Assembly (NCBI GenBank): GCA_022360135.1
Contig: JAKSDM010001605.1
Location: 1 to 5,645 of the forward strand
Direction of reading: 5' to 3'
Source of the DNA: Pseudanabaenales cyanobacterium
GTDB lineage: Bacteria; Cyanobacteriota; Cyanobacteriia; Phormidesmidales; Phormidesmidaceae
Length of the DNA stretch: 5,645 nucleotides
Shown: positions 1 through 5,335 of the stretch, in pieces
Layout: every line of letters begins with the position of its first letter
How positions within the stretch are numbered: position 1 is the first letter of the stretch
Position numbers and translations under genes: made by a program
The notes under the pieces: model-generated
Database searches by the model: none
Told to the model about the DNA's origin: nothing
What the model saw: the letters and a program-made list of their open reading frames with translations, nothing else

Positions 1-718
1 CAGGAAGGAGTGAATATTCTAATGCCTTCTTGTATTGCTGTTTGTCTATCAAAAATTCTGTGTAATAGACATGAGGACTAATTTTACCGGCTGTACGATT
101 TTCGATTGCCTTTAGAAAAAATTGCTCAGCTTGATTATTATTTAATGCTGCTAGTAACCGAGCATATTCAAGATTCAGAGTAAAATCATCGGGATACTGT
201 GTGAGGGCTTGTTCAAACCATTGCTGTGCTAATTCAGGGTACCCTGAATTAAGAGACAATTCTCTAATACCACCGTTGTATAAAACTCTGCCAAACGAAA
301 GGCCAATTTCTGCAGCTTTCACGTACTGCTCAAGCGCAAGTCTTGCAAATTCTCGGTCATTAGTTGACTGAAAACGATTACGATACGCAGAGCCTAGACC
401 CTGATGAGCTAATCGACTATCGGGATACCGTTGGACTAAAGTTCTAAAACCTTCGATCTCCTGAGGAGAGTTTCGCAATTTTCTATACGTTTGAATTACC
501 TCTAGTGTTTCATTAGGATCAGGGGTTGCACTCACACCCCGATTCCCAGGAAGAGTTCTAAGAAACTCTTTAACTCCTGGTTGAAAGCAAGGTTCATTCG
601 TTTGTTCGCTGTTTAGAGATTGAGCAAATATTATATTGTTCTTCGTAATTTGTGTTAAGGAAAACCCTAATACTGTTGTGACAGCTATCAGTAATGGCGC
701 AACTAGTTTCCTTTTCAT
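1..718 (-). CDS. TPR-repeat protein with signal peptide, partial (C-terminus off the left edge)
   Basis: An uninterrupted frame reads leftwards from an ATG at 718 to the window edge, giving 239 codons with no stop. Residues 1-34 look like a secretion signal or anchor: a basic start (MKRK), a hydrophobic stretch at about 5-23, and a possible cleavage site after IIFA (residue 33). From about residue 75 on, the chain is a run of amphipathic helix pairs with TPR-like spacing: roughly 75-114, 115-140, 141-177 (PELAQQWFEQALTQYPDD) and 178-206 (LNLEYARLLAALNNNQAEQF). TPR proteins are protein-binding scaffolds, and this one would act outside the cytoplasmic membrane. Its partner is unknown. The ATG is chosen because it sits just before the signal-like segment; only a weak purine-rich stretch (GGGGAATAAAAAG) precedes it. 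A TAAAAT box at about 738-743 on the minus strand could be a -10, but no good -35 is visible. The TPR class is fairly sure; any specific function is not. Confidence 0.8.
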   Translation of the reverse strand, partial: MKRKLVAPLLIAVTTVLGFSLTQITKNNIIFAQSLNSEQTNEPCFQPGVKEFLRTLPGNRGVSATPDPNETLEVIQTYRKLRNSPQEIEGFRTLVQRYPDSRLAHQGLGSAYRNRFQSTNDREFARLALEQYVKAAEIGLSFGRVLYNGGIRELSLNSGYPELAQQWFEQALTQYPDDFTLNLEYARLLAALNNNQAEQFFLKAIENRTAGKISPHVYYTEFLIDKQQYKKALEYSLLP

Positions 719-861
719 ATCTTTTTATTCCCCACATATTTTAGATGAAGCTATTGCCGACAGTAGCGATTTTTACTGGTAATAAAGCGAAAAGTTAGAC
801 GAAACTTCATACTATTAGATTCAGCCTTGATATCATTAAGACTGAAAGATTTCATTAATTG

Positions 862-893
862 GGAAAAATCCTACCAAAAGCGCCAATTTTTCC
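862..893. repeat. Small inverted repeat (8-bp stem)
   Basis: GGAAAAAT at 862-869 is matched by ATTTTTCC at 886-893 around a 16-base loop. The loop contains TACCAA (872-877), the hexamer that also ends the MITE-like element further right. There is no T-run after the stem on either strand, so it does not read as a terminator. It may be chance in AT-rich DNA. Confidence 0.3.
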
Positions 894-927
894 ATAACAA
901 GCTTTTAGAGTTTGGCTGTTTAGTTAA

Positions 928-968
928 TGATTGGTAAACTCCCGGTAAAACAGAGGGTTTACCAATCA
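928..968. repeat. Perfect 12-bp inverted repeat abutting the ISL3 relic
   Basis: TGATTGGTAAAC at 928-939 pairs without mismatch with GTTTACCAATCA at 957-968 across a 17-base spacer. The right arm ends exactly where recognisable transposase sequence begins (about 969), so the repeat may mark the breakpoint where the left part of the ISL3 element was lost, or a tiny palindromic insert. Its arms contain TTGGTA/TACCAA, like the 91-bp element at 1083-1173, but the rest does not match. No T-tract follows, so it is not a typical terminator. Confidence 0.6.
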
Positions 969-1221
969 ATTAATTACTTTGATTCGCGAACAACGAGTGG
1001 AGTTGTTGAGGGAATAAATAATCGGTTGAAGCTAATCAAGTGTTCAGGTTATGATTTTAGAAACTTTGATAATTTTCAGTTATACCAAAACGATATAAAG
1101 GTGAGCAGAATAGATCCGCTGAAAACCTTGCCGGACAAAGATTTATTATGCTCAGCTTCAAATCAAATTGGTATTACGTTGCCTAATGTGCTGGCATCTT
1201 GATCTTAGCTTTGCACAGTTT
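969..1221 (+). pseudogene. ISL3-family transposase, C-terminal fragment, interrupted by a MITE-like insert
   Basis: The plus-strand frame at 972-1082 reads NYFDSRTTSGVVEGINNR, then LKLIKCSGYDFRNFDNFQL. This is the conserved end of ISL3-type DDE transposases (the block with FDxRTTxGVVEGINN and GFRNFxNF, where the Glu is the last catalytic acid in the family). The protein should continue with Arg-Cys-Leu, but the frame instead enters foreign sequence. The continuation RCLMCWHLDLSFAQ appears at 1177-1218 in another frame. Removing 1083-1176 joins FQL directly to RCLMCWHL in one frame. The insert plus its duplicate is 94 bp, which is not a multiple of three, so it frameshifts the relic. Everything before residue NYFD (most of the usual transposase of about 400 residues) is absent. 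The fragment cannot be active. Confidence 0.75.
1083..1173. mobile_element. 91-bp MITE-like palindromic element, TACCAA ends
   Basis: The insert begins TACCAA and ends TTGGTA. When its two ends are compared inward as inverted repeats they match at about 26 of 34 positions, including a shared internal TGAGCA block, so nearly the whole element could fold into one long imperfect hairpin. It is flanked by TTA on both sides (1080-1082 and 1174-1176). This fits a 3-bp TTA duplication, or the TA duplication of IS630/Tc1-mariner-type elements if the element is counted one base longer. It carries no gene. Its boundaries are supported independently, because excising it restores a conserved transposase sequence. 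I infer that it is a MITE mobilised in trans. Confidence 0.75.
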
Positions 1222-1234
1222 AGCCGAAAGAGCC
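1218..1234. repeat. Probable right inverted repeat of the ISL3 relic
   Basis: Read on the minus strand from 1234, the sequence is GGCTCTTTCGGCTAAAC, a plausible ISL3-type terminal repeat directly after the transposase C-terminus. The partner repeat is not in the window, so the outer boundary is inferred. Confidence 0.5.
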
Positions 1235-1407
1235 AACTTTATTTTTTCTGCGCTCTCTACTCTCTAACGCTAAATAAAGCCTTTCAGCCTCTCAAACTTA
1301 AAGACTTTATTTTCGCCGTACAGCTTTCAAGAGAGTCAAGTCATAGATCCCTGCATCCCTTATGCTGCAGGACTTTCAACCCTAAGTTACACGATTTGCA
1401 GCTTGCG
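1235..1407. other. Non-coding interval downstream of the ABC gene
   Basis: No frame here looks like a gene on either strand. Two weak inverted repeats are visible: AAATAAAG (1272-1279) with CTTTATTT (1305-1312), and CCTGCA (1350-1355) with TGCAGG (1366-1371). The second lies 37 bases past the ABC stop but has no T-run on the minus strand, so I do not call it a terminator. The first could be a weak one, but this is not convincing. Confidence 0.4.
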
Positions 1408-2105
1408 CTACTTTATGGCCCTATACCCCGTGTAATGTTTGGCTTGCATGTTCCAGAGCGCTGTATACTCTCCTTCTCTTTGTAAAAGCTGCTTGTGTGT
1501 ACCTTCCTCAACTAACTGTCCACGTTTAAGAACTAGAATACGGTCAGCCATTTGAACCGAAGCTAAACGATGGGTAATCAATAATGTAGTTTTACCATGA
1601 GCTAATTCAGCAAAGCGTTGGTAAACTTCATGTTCACTTCGTGGGTCAAGTGCTGCTGTTGGCTCATCAAGGATCAGTAGTTGAGCATCTTCACGAATAA
1701 AAGCCCTTGCTAAAGCTACCTTTTGCCATTCCCCACCAGAGAGATCAGTTCCACCAAATTGTTTACTCAATAGGGTCTGTTTTTCCTCAGGCAACTTCTT
1801 GACGAACTCAACTATTCCAGCTTTTTGAATTGCACATTGCAAAAGCGCAGGCTGATATAAGCTTTCTAGATTTCCCAAGGATATGTTTTCTTTCAGCGTA
1901 AGAGCATAACGCCCAAAGTCTTGAAATATAACGGCAATATGCTGACGCCACTGATCTAGGTTTAAGTTCTTTAGATTTACTCCATCTACTAGAATTGATC
2001 CCTGGCTAGGGTCATATAGCCGAGTTAGTAATTTCACTAGGGTTGTTTTTCCGGCCCCGTTTTCTCCCACTAAGGCGACTATCTCACCAGGACGAAGTGT
2101 GAAAG
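1408..2105 (-). CDS. ABC exporter C-terminal fragment (nucleotide-binding domain), cut off from its permease
   Basis: This is the ATPase half beyond the insertion. It begins at FTLRPGEIVALVGENG and runs through all ATPase motifs to a TAG at 1410-1408, ending AKHYTGYRAIK. The open frame extends rightwards into the insertion sequence as far as 2289. The added residues (for example SETPNKGTPPSLRY) are antisense-free readings of IS DNA in a frame different from the transposase and are not native. An in-frame ATG at 2181 inside the insertion sequence could start a protein of 257 residues containing the whole Walker A to H-loop region, but no good ribosome binding site precedes it (only GGGTCA). 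Expression as a separate ATPase subunit is possible in principle and unproven. The fragment has lost its A-loop tyrosine, which lies in the other half. Confidence 0.75.
2097..2105. repeat. Target site duplication, left copy
   Basis: GTGTGAAAG immediately precedes the element and repeats at 3582-3590. Read with the ABC gene it is CTTTCACAC, coding within Ser-Phe-Thr-Leu of the exporter. It is 9 bp if the element ends at the shared GGGCGTAT. Confidence 0.9.
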
Positions 2106-2129
2106 GGGCGTATCTAAGGGATGGGGGAG
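2106..2129. repeat. Inverted repeat of the ISKra4-like element, transposase 3' side
   Basis: The inward reading is GGGCGTAT, five variable bases, then GGATGGGGGAG. It matches the other end at 20 of 24 positions. The transposase stop codon (2116-2114 on the minus strand) lies within it. Confidence 0.85.
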
Positions 2130-3535
2130 TACCTTTGTTTGGCGTCTCTGACACGAGGAAATAGATCGTCAAAGCGTTCATTGACCCAAGCAAGTCTGAG
2201 CACCAGGAGATGATTAAATCCGTCTTCGCTCCAACGCATCCCAACTCCCTTAAAGCGTTGCTGAATGAGCCATTTGCAGGCGCTCTCAACCATGCCGCTT
2301 CCGAGAGGCAGATGTTGTTTTTCGAAACGCTGATAGTGGATATGGGCGTGGTGGCGCTGGAAATAGGCCTGCACTCGTAACAGGGTGAGTAATTTTTTGC
2401 CCTGGAGAAGATTGGTGTTAATCAGATAGGTCAGGGACGCCAGCACCGTGTGATGTTGACCATGACGCAACTGATGCCGCCATTGCTTAAACCAAGCGCG
2501 AGCTTCAGCGGAGCGCGGATTCTCGAACAGGGCGGTAGTGGCCCGCCAGAGATGTCCTGCGGCGTGATAGAAATCCAGGATGCCGACGGCGCAGTGGGCA
2601 AAGCATTGCTGATATACTCGCCAAAAGCCCCGTCCGCCATCGCTTAGCCAAATAACCCTAGGGGCTGAATCGAATGATTGCCGTTGAGCTTCTTGCTGAA
2701 GATGCGGGATAAACGTATCGATGTCTCCCAGGACTGCGACCAATCGTCGATGCACCAGGCGAGTGAGTGTCTCTCCAGACCGCTCGACCCGCTGAGCTAA
2801 GCGGGCTAAGACACCGACTTTGACTTCCCGCCACTGGATTTTTCCTTTCGGTGTTCCGGCGACGGGTCGCATCGGAACCATCACCCCATCGGCTGCAATC
2901 GCTAAGGGCAGGGTTGCTATATCCGCAGCAAGGGATTCAGGGACAATGGCTTCTGATGATGACTCTAACTGAGCTAATACCTCGGCTTGAGCGGCTCGCC
3001 CAGTCTGCTCCACCCAATTCCACAGGGTGCTGGCGCTCACCTGTACGCCACTCCACTGCCCCAGCATCCAACTGGCTAATTCATAGGGCATCACCACACT
3101 CAATAAGCAGCCCAAACGCACTAACTCGTCGCTACTGCGTTGATGCGGCGCAATCCCTAACGCCTCATCTAACGGTACACTCAGACTGCCATGACATCCC
3201 TGAGGACAACGCCCCACTCTTCGCTTTCAGGTAATTGAGCCAATTAAGGTCTCCATTTGACGACTGACACACCCTTTGGAACGTAGTCGCCGCCTACAGC
3301 TCGGGCAGTGTCCCCAGGGTTGATGAACTTGGGCGCGCTGTGTCAGCTCTTCCTCCAAGACAATCCGGGCGAACAAGAGGCCAAGCTGCAGCACGAGCAA
3401 CACCATCTCAGGCAGAGTTTGAGCCTGATGAAGTTGCTCAAAGTGATGGGACCATTCAGGTCTTTCTGGATATAGCTGACTTATCGAGTGTAGAATCAAG
3501 GTACTTTTTTGTATGGGATGGGGATATTTTCTCAT
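2114..3535 (-). pseudogene. ISKra4-family transposase with one in-frame TGA
   Basis: One frame runs from ATG 3535 to TAG 2114, 473 codons long apart from a TGA at 3229-3227. The first part (102 residues) is helical and ends in the first half of a zinc ribbon (CPSC at about 76-79). After the TGA the frame continues KRRVGRCPQGCHG, supplying the second cysteine pair. Downstream are the acidic residues expected of a DDE transposase: Asp in AADGVMVP and in LSDGGRGFW, and Glu in GSGMVESACKW (110, 193 and 311 counted from the GTG at 3217). LDFYHAAGHLW and KGVGMRWSEDGFNHL are typical ISKra4 blocks. Related proteins have Trp at the stop position, so a single TGG to TGA change would explain it. GTG 3217 could restart a 367-residue protein with the catalytic core but half a zinc ribbon. 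The stop codon lies inside the left inverted repeat. Confidence 0.85.
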
Positions 3536-4728
3536 CCCTTTTCGTTTTTAGGATCCCCTCCCCCATCCGATGCATACGCCCGTGTGAAAGAGATATCTGT
3601 TAAGGCAGTTCGCCCATCTAAGTAACAAAAATGTACTTTATCAAAAACAATACCTCTGCGAATAGGATCAGGAACAAGTTTTCCTGGAATATCCAAAATC
3701 ATAGTTGTTTGACCTTGTAGAAAGATAAAGAATTTTTCCATGTAAAGAAGAATTTCATAGACAGAGATAAGGAGTTTAATAAATCTTTCAAGATGTTGCT
3801 GGAGGTAAGAAAGTGATTGTACAAAAATAAGCCCAGTACCTGGGCTAATTGCTCCCTGGAAAGCTTGTTGCACTATCCAATAAAAAGCAAAACCATTTCC
3901 TAGAGTACTGACAATTGCCAAGCCACTGGACCAGACTGCTTGTCCCCTTCTCAGGGGATACATTGCCTGATATAGCTTGTGGTAAGCTTTTAAATAGCGA
4001 TCGATAAAAAAGGAGCCAAGTCCAAATAATCGCACTTCTTTGGCGTGAGCATCGTTTAGTATTACTGAGCTACAGTAGTCCATTTGCCGGGCTTCTTGGC
4101 TGGTATCAAAAGTAGCTTCCCAAATCATATTCTCGTATTGAGAGGATACATAAAGTTGAGGGATACTTGTAGCTAAAATCAAACAGGGAATCCAGATTCC
4201 AAGAGGAGTCAATAAAACAGAAACAGCGAGCAGCGTAAAAGTACTACGAGCCAGTTCAGCTATGTTTACGATGAAGTGCAATGGTCGATATTTTAGCTCT
4301 TGCTGAATCAGTTTTATTTCATCATAAAACTGTGAATTTTCAAAACTATTTATATCCGGAAAACTATTGGCTTTCCGCATTATGAGCAGATTTAAATGCA
4401 TGGTTAGTTTGCTACCAAGATCTCCTTGAATAGCTGAGATCCAAGGAGTTAATAAAGTCTGCAAAAATAAAGCTCCAATCCATGCTGCTATTAAACTAAT
4501 AATCATTGGGATTTCGAGAATTTTTTCTTGGTTAAGAGCTAGTATTGCTGTATCAACTACTTGCTTGGTCAGCCAAATACTGAACGCTGGAAAAACTCCT
4601 TGGAGAATTAGGAAAATGCAGAGAGCCAGCATTTCCTTAGGTGCTGCTGTCCACAGAAAAGGAATAGTTCGGATAAAAGCATGACCGTAGTTCTTACAAA
4701 ATCCCAATGTTCTCTTAACACTTTTCAT
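3532..4728 (-). CDS. ABC exporter N-terminal fragment (transmembrane domain), truncated by the insertion
   Basis: This frame of 398 codons carries the permease half. Hydrophobic segments fall at about 34-54, 73-95, 158-176, 177-194, 268-290 and 297-325, which gives the six helices of a type I exporter. The block AKEVRLFG (229-236) marks the cytoplasmic coupling loop of this family. The ATPase domain starts at about residue 358 (GIVFDKVHFCYLDG), but only its first strands and A-loop Tyr369 remain. Residues 1-382 are native. The last 16 (from RAYASDGG) are encoded by the insertion sequence, ending in TGA at 3534-3532. ATG 4728 is chosen because AAAGAG lies 8 bases upstream and a charged N-terminus follows. 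Without the ATPase core the product cannot transport on its own, though it could insert in the membrane. Confidence 0.85.
   Translation of the reverse strand: MKSVKRTLGFCKNYGHAFIRTIPFLWTAAPKEMLALCIFLILQGVFPAFSIWLTKQVVDTAILALNQEKILEIPMIISLIAAWIGALFLQTLLTPWISAIQGDLGSKLTMHLNLLIMRKANSFPDINSFENSQFYDEIKLIQQELKYRPLHFIVNIAELARSTFTLLAVSVLLTPLGIWIPCLILATSIPQLYVSSQYENMIWEATFDTSQEARQMDYCSSVILNDAHAKEVRLFGLGSFFIDRYLKAYHKLYQAMYPLRRGQAVWSSGLAIVSTLGNGFAFYWIVQQAFQGAISPGTGLIFVQSLSYLQQHLERFIKLLISVYEILLYMEKFFIFLQGQTTMILDIPGKLVPDPIRRGIVFDKVHFCYLDGRTALTDISFTRAYASDGGGDPKNEKG
3558..3581. repeat. Inverted repeat of the ISKra4-like element, transposase 5' side
   Basis: Read inward from 3581 on the minus strand it is GGGCGTAT, GCATC, GGATGGGGGAG. 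The outer 8 and inner 11 bases are identical to the other end; four of the five central bases differ. Confidence 0.85.
3582..3590. repeat. Target site duplication, right copy
   Basis: The second GTGTGAAAG directly follows ATACGCCC. The two copies are identical, which suggests a fairly recent insertion with no rearrangement since. Confidence 0.9.
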
Positions 4729-4733
4729 CGACT

Positions 4734-4762
4734 TCGCTCTTTTTTTGTCAAAGAATTGTATA
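4734..4762 (-). promoter_or_regulatory. Possible start signals of the ABC exporter gene
   Basis: On the minus strand AAAGAG (4742-4737) lies 8 bases before the ATG at 4728, a reasonable ribosome binding site that supports this start. Further up, TATACAAT (4762-4755) could be a -10 box, but I see no matching -35 at the right distance. The TTGACA at 4751-4746 is too close to the start codon to be the -35. The promoter is therefore only a suggestion. Confidence 0.3.
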
Positions 4763-4885
4763 GGGGCATCAGAGCCAAATTTGGACTGGATATCGACACT
4801 GGAGGCCGCCAGGAGGAATGTTCCAGCTTTTGGTCCAACCCTAAGGACACGAACGTTGTGAAAAAAGGCGAACAGGTCAAAGAAC

Positions 4886-4941
4886 GCTTGAGTGGTTTGC
4901 TCATTGATACCGGTGCAGCTGATTTAGCTGCCCACTCAAGC
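4886..4941. repeat. Compound inverted repeat: 10-bp outer and 6-bp inner stems
   Basis: GCTTGAGTGG (4886-4895) pairs perfectly with CCACTCAAGC (4932-4941). Inside it GCAGCT (4915-4920) pairs with AGCTGC (4926-4931) around a 5-base loop. The inner stem abuts the outer 3' arm with no gap, and 19 unpaired bases lie on the 5' side only. There is no T-run on either side, so it is not a standard terminator. It could be an RNA structure in the ABC leader, or an end of a small mobile element. Confidence 0.5.
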
Positions 4942-5044
4942 ACTGTTTACTCTGACAGAACCAATGCATCTCCTTAATCGCTAAGCGCAGGTGCTGATAT
5001 AACGTTTGACGCAATATCCCAGCCATCCTCGCACTTTCGGTCAT
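4901..5044 (-). CDS. Short ORF with a helix-turn-helix look, possible gene relic
   Basis: ATG 5044 opens a frame of 47 codons ending in TGA at 4903-4901. The same frame stays open upstream to about 5094 (RRILRTFAAQPSQ before the Met). The stretch MTESARMAGILRQTLYQHL has the spacing of a DNA-binding helix-turn-helix: a helix, an AGI turn and a second helix RQTLYQHL, as in many repressors and in transposase N-termini. After that the sequence (CQSKQCLSGQLNQLHRYQ) looks random and the chain stops. I do not recognise a family. It may be the N-terminal remnant of a regulator or transposase whose remainder is gone, or a chance frame. Confidence 0.3.
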   Translation of the reverse strand: MTESARMAGILRQTLYQHLRLAIKEMHWFCQSKQCLSGQLNQLHRYQ

Positions 5045-5105
5045 GGTTTGGCTTGGCTGGGCGGCAAAGGTTCGCAGGATCCGCCTGTGTAATACAGACT
5101 ATCTC

Positions 5106-5335
5106 GGCGTTGCTGAATTAAGAGATGAATCATAAGTATGCAGGAACCGGCCTTGGTGGAACAGGTCCATCCCAAAACTTAAGGTAATGGATTAACAGTC
5201 GAATCGAATTCTTCAAACTTTCAATTGACTTCGAATAACATAGAGTTTTGCTAAACGAGCTAGATAAGACCTCAATCGGGTGTTTTCCCCCTCAACCCGA
5301 GTCATGTAGGTCTTACAGGCGATCTGATCAATCCC
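5106..5335 (-). mobile_element. IS1-family element relic, transposase 3' end
   Basis: Only the end of a transposase frame and a possible terminal repeat survive. GGCGTTGCTGAATTA at 5106-5120, ten bases past the transposase stop, is a plausible outer end. No matching repeat occurs on the amidase side, so the 5' end is lost. The upper limit is where the conserved reading fades; a weaker continuation in the same frame can be followed to about 5411. Confidence 0.6.
5130..5335 (-). pseudogene. IS1-family transposase, C-terminal fragment with frameshift
   Basis: The minus strand at 5335-5252 reads GIDQIACKTYMTRVEGENTR followed by LRSYLARL. From 5249 to 5130, in another frame, it reads KTLCYSKSIESLKNSIRLLI, then HYLKFWDGPVPP and a TGA. 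Together these form the C-terminal block of cyanobacterial IS1-type transposases, in which RVEGEN supplies the last catalytic Glu. The two parts meet at 5249/5250, where the codon after LARL has only two bases (GC), so a single-base deletion explains the shift. An in-frame TAA at 5338-5336 lies just upstream of GIDQ, and the N-terminal half with the other catalytic acids is not recognisable. It is a dead fragment. Confidence 0.75.

Larger units (their letters stand above)
719..968. other. Non-coding interval between the TPR gene and the ISL3 relic
   Basis: This AT-rich stretch should hold the promoter of the leftward TPR gene. An ATG at 927 opens a plus-strand frame, but its first 13 or so codons lie in the inverted repeat at 928-968, so that start is not credible. 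I see no coding remnant, tRNA or RNA gene. Two inverted repeats are listed separately. No left inverted repeat of the ISL3 relic (a GGCTCTTT-type end) can be found here, so that end is lost. Confidence 0.5.
969..1234 (+). mobile_element. ISL3-family element relic, right end only
   Basis: The relic holds the end of a transposase reading frame followed by a candidate right inverted repeat. It has lost its left half and most of its transposase and is interrupted by a 91-bp insert. No second inverted repeat or target duplication can be seen. The family call rests on the C-terminal transposase block and on the outer end reading GGCTCTTTCGGC from 1234 inward, which resembles the GG-CTTT type ends known for ISL3 elements. 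Confidence 0.65.
2106..3581 (-). mobile_element. Complete 1476-bp ISKra4-like insertion sequence in the ABC gene
   Basis: Both ends can be placed exactly. The element starts GGGCGTAT at 2106 and ends ATACGCCC at 3581, and it is bracketed by direct copies of GTGTGAAAG (plus strand). It holds one transposase frame on the minus strand, in the same direction as the ABC gene, filling nearly the whole element, with no passenger gene. Inverted repeats, a 9-bp duplication and a transposase with a zinc ribbon and a GSGxVESAC block together point to the ISKra4 family. The size is near the lower end for that family. Element plus one duplicate is 1485 bp, a multiple of three, so the two ABC halves remain in the same frame. 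Confidence 0.88.
1408..4728 (-). pseudogene. ABC exporter (fused TMD-NBD) split by an ISKra4-like insertion
   Basis: Joining 4728-3582 to 2096-1408 gives a single frame of 612 codons, encoding 611 residues, the usual length for a membrane-fused ABC exporter. The first 360 or so residues form a six-helix transmembrane domain. The ATPase domain follows, with an A-loop Tyr369, Walker A GENGAGKTT (393-401), Q-loop Gln441 in FQDFGRY, signature LSGGEWQ (501-507), Walker B LLILDEP (522-528) and switch His558 in ITHR. Every ATPase motif is intact. Such proteins work as homodimers in the cytoplasmic membrane and use ATP to push a substrate out. The FQDF Q-loop and overall layout recall peptide (lantibiotic-type) exporters, but the substrate is inferred only weakly. 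The insertion lies between residues 382 and 383, inside the ATPase domain just before Walker A, so no intact transporter is made unless the element leaves. Confidence 0.88.
4729..5105. other. Interval of unclear origin upstream of the ABC gene
   Basis: Frames are open on both strands but none is convincing. A minus-strand frame from GTG 4943 to 4725 (72 residues) overlaps the ABC start by ATGA. It is rich in Ser, Pro and Leu and has no recognisable motif. The opposing plus-strand frame from 4681 to 4977 begins inside the ABC gene and is equally unsupported. The most protein-like reading is the short helix-turn-helix-like one listed separately. The interval may be decayed mobile DNA between the IS1 relic and the ABC promoter. 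Confidence 0.4.

Noticed and set aside
1350..1371. CCTGCA/TGCAGG hairpin as the ABC terminator
   Set aside because: There is no T-run after the stem on the minus strand and the stem is only 6 bp.
1168..1485. Plus-strand frame of 105 codons from a TTG
   Set aside because: Only its first part (RCLMCWHLDLSFAQ) is transposase sequence; the rest runs through non-coding DNA and then antisense to the end of the ABC gene.
2431..2647. Frames on both strands inside the insertion sequence
   Set aside because: They overlap the transposase catalytic region, which has clear family motifs. These frames are shadows with no motif of their own.
2851..3234. Plus-strand frame of 127 codons
   Set aside because: It lies entirely antisense to the transposase and has no recognisable sequence.
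3340..3603. Plus-strand frame of 87 codons crossing the IS end
   Set aside because: It is antisense to the transposase start and to the ABC gene and spans the insertion junction, so it cannot be an evolved gene.
4725..4943. Minus-strand frame of 72 codons overlapping the ABC start by ATGA as a possible peptide precursor
   Set aside because: It starts with GTG without a ribosome binding site, shows no leader or core pattern, and overlaps the helix-turn-helix-like frame in another phase.
4681..4977. Plus-strand frame with LLIDTGAADL, resembling an aspartic protease DTGA motif
   Set aside because: The frame starts inside the ABC gene, is short, lacks the other features of a retropepsin, and the motif is only four residues. 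Chance is the best explanation.
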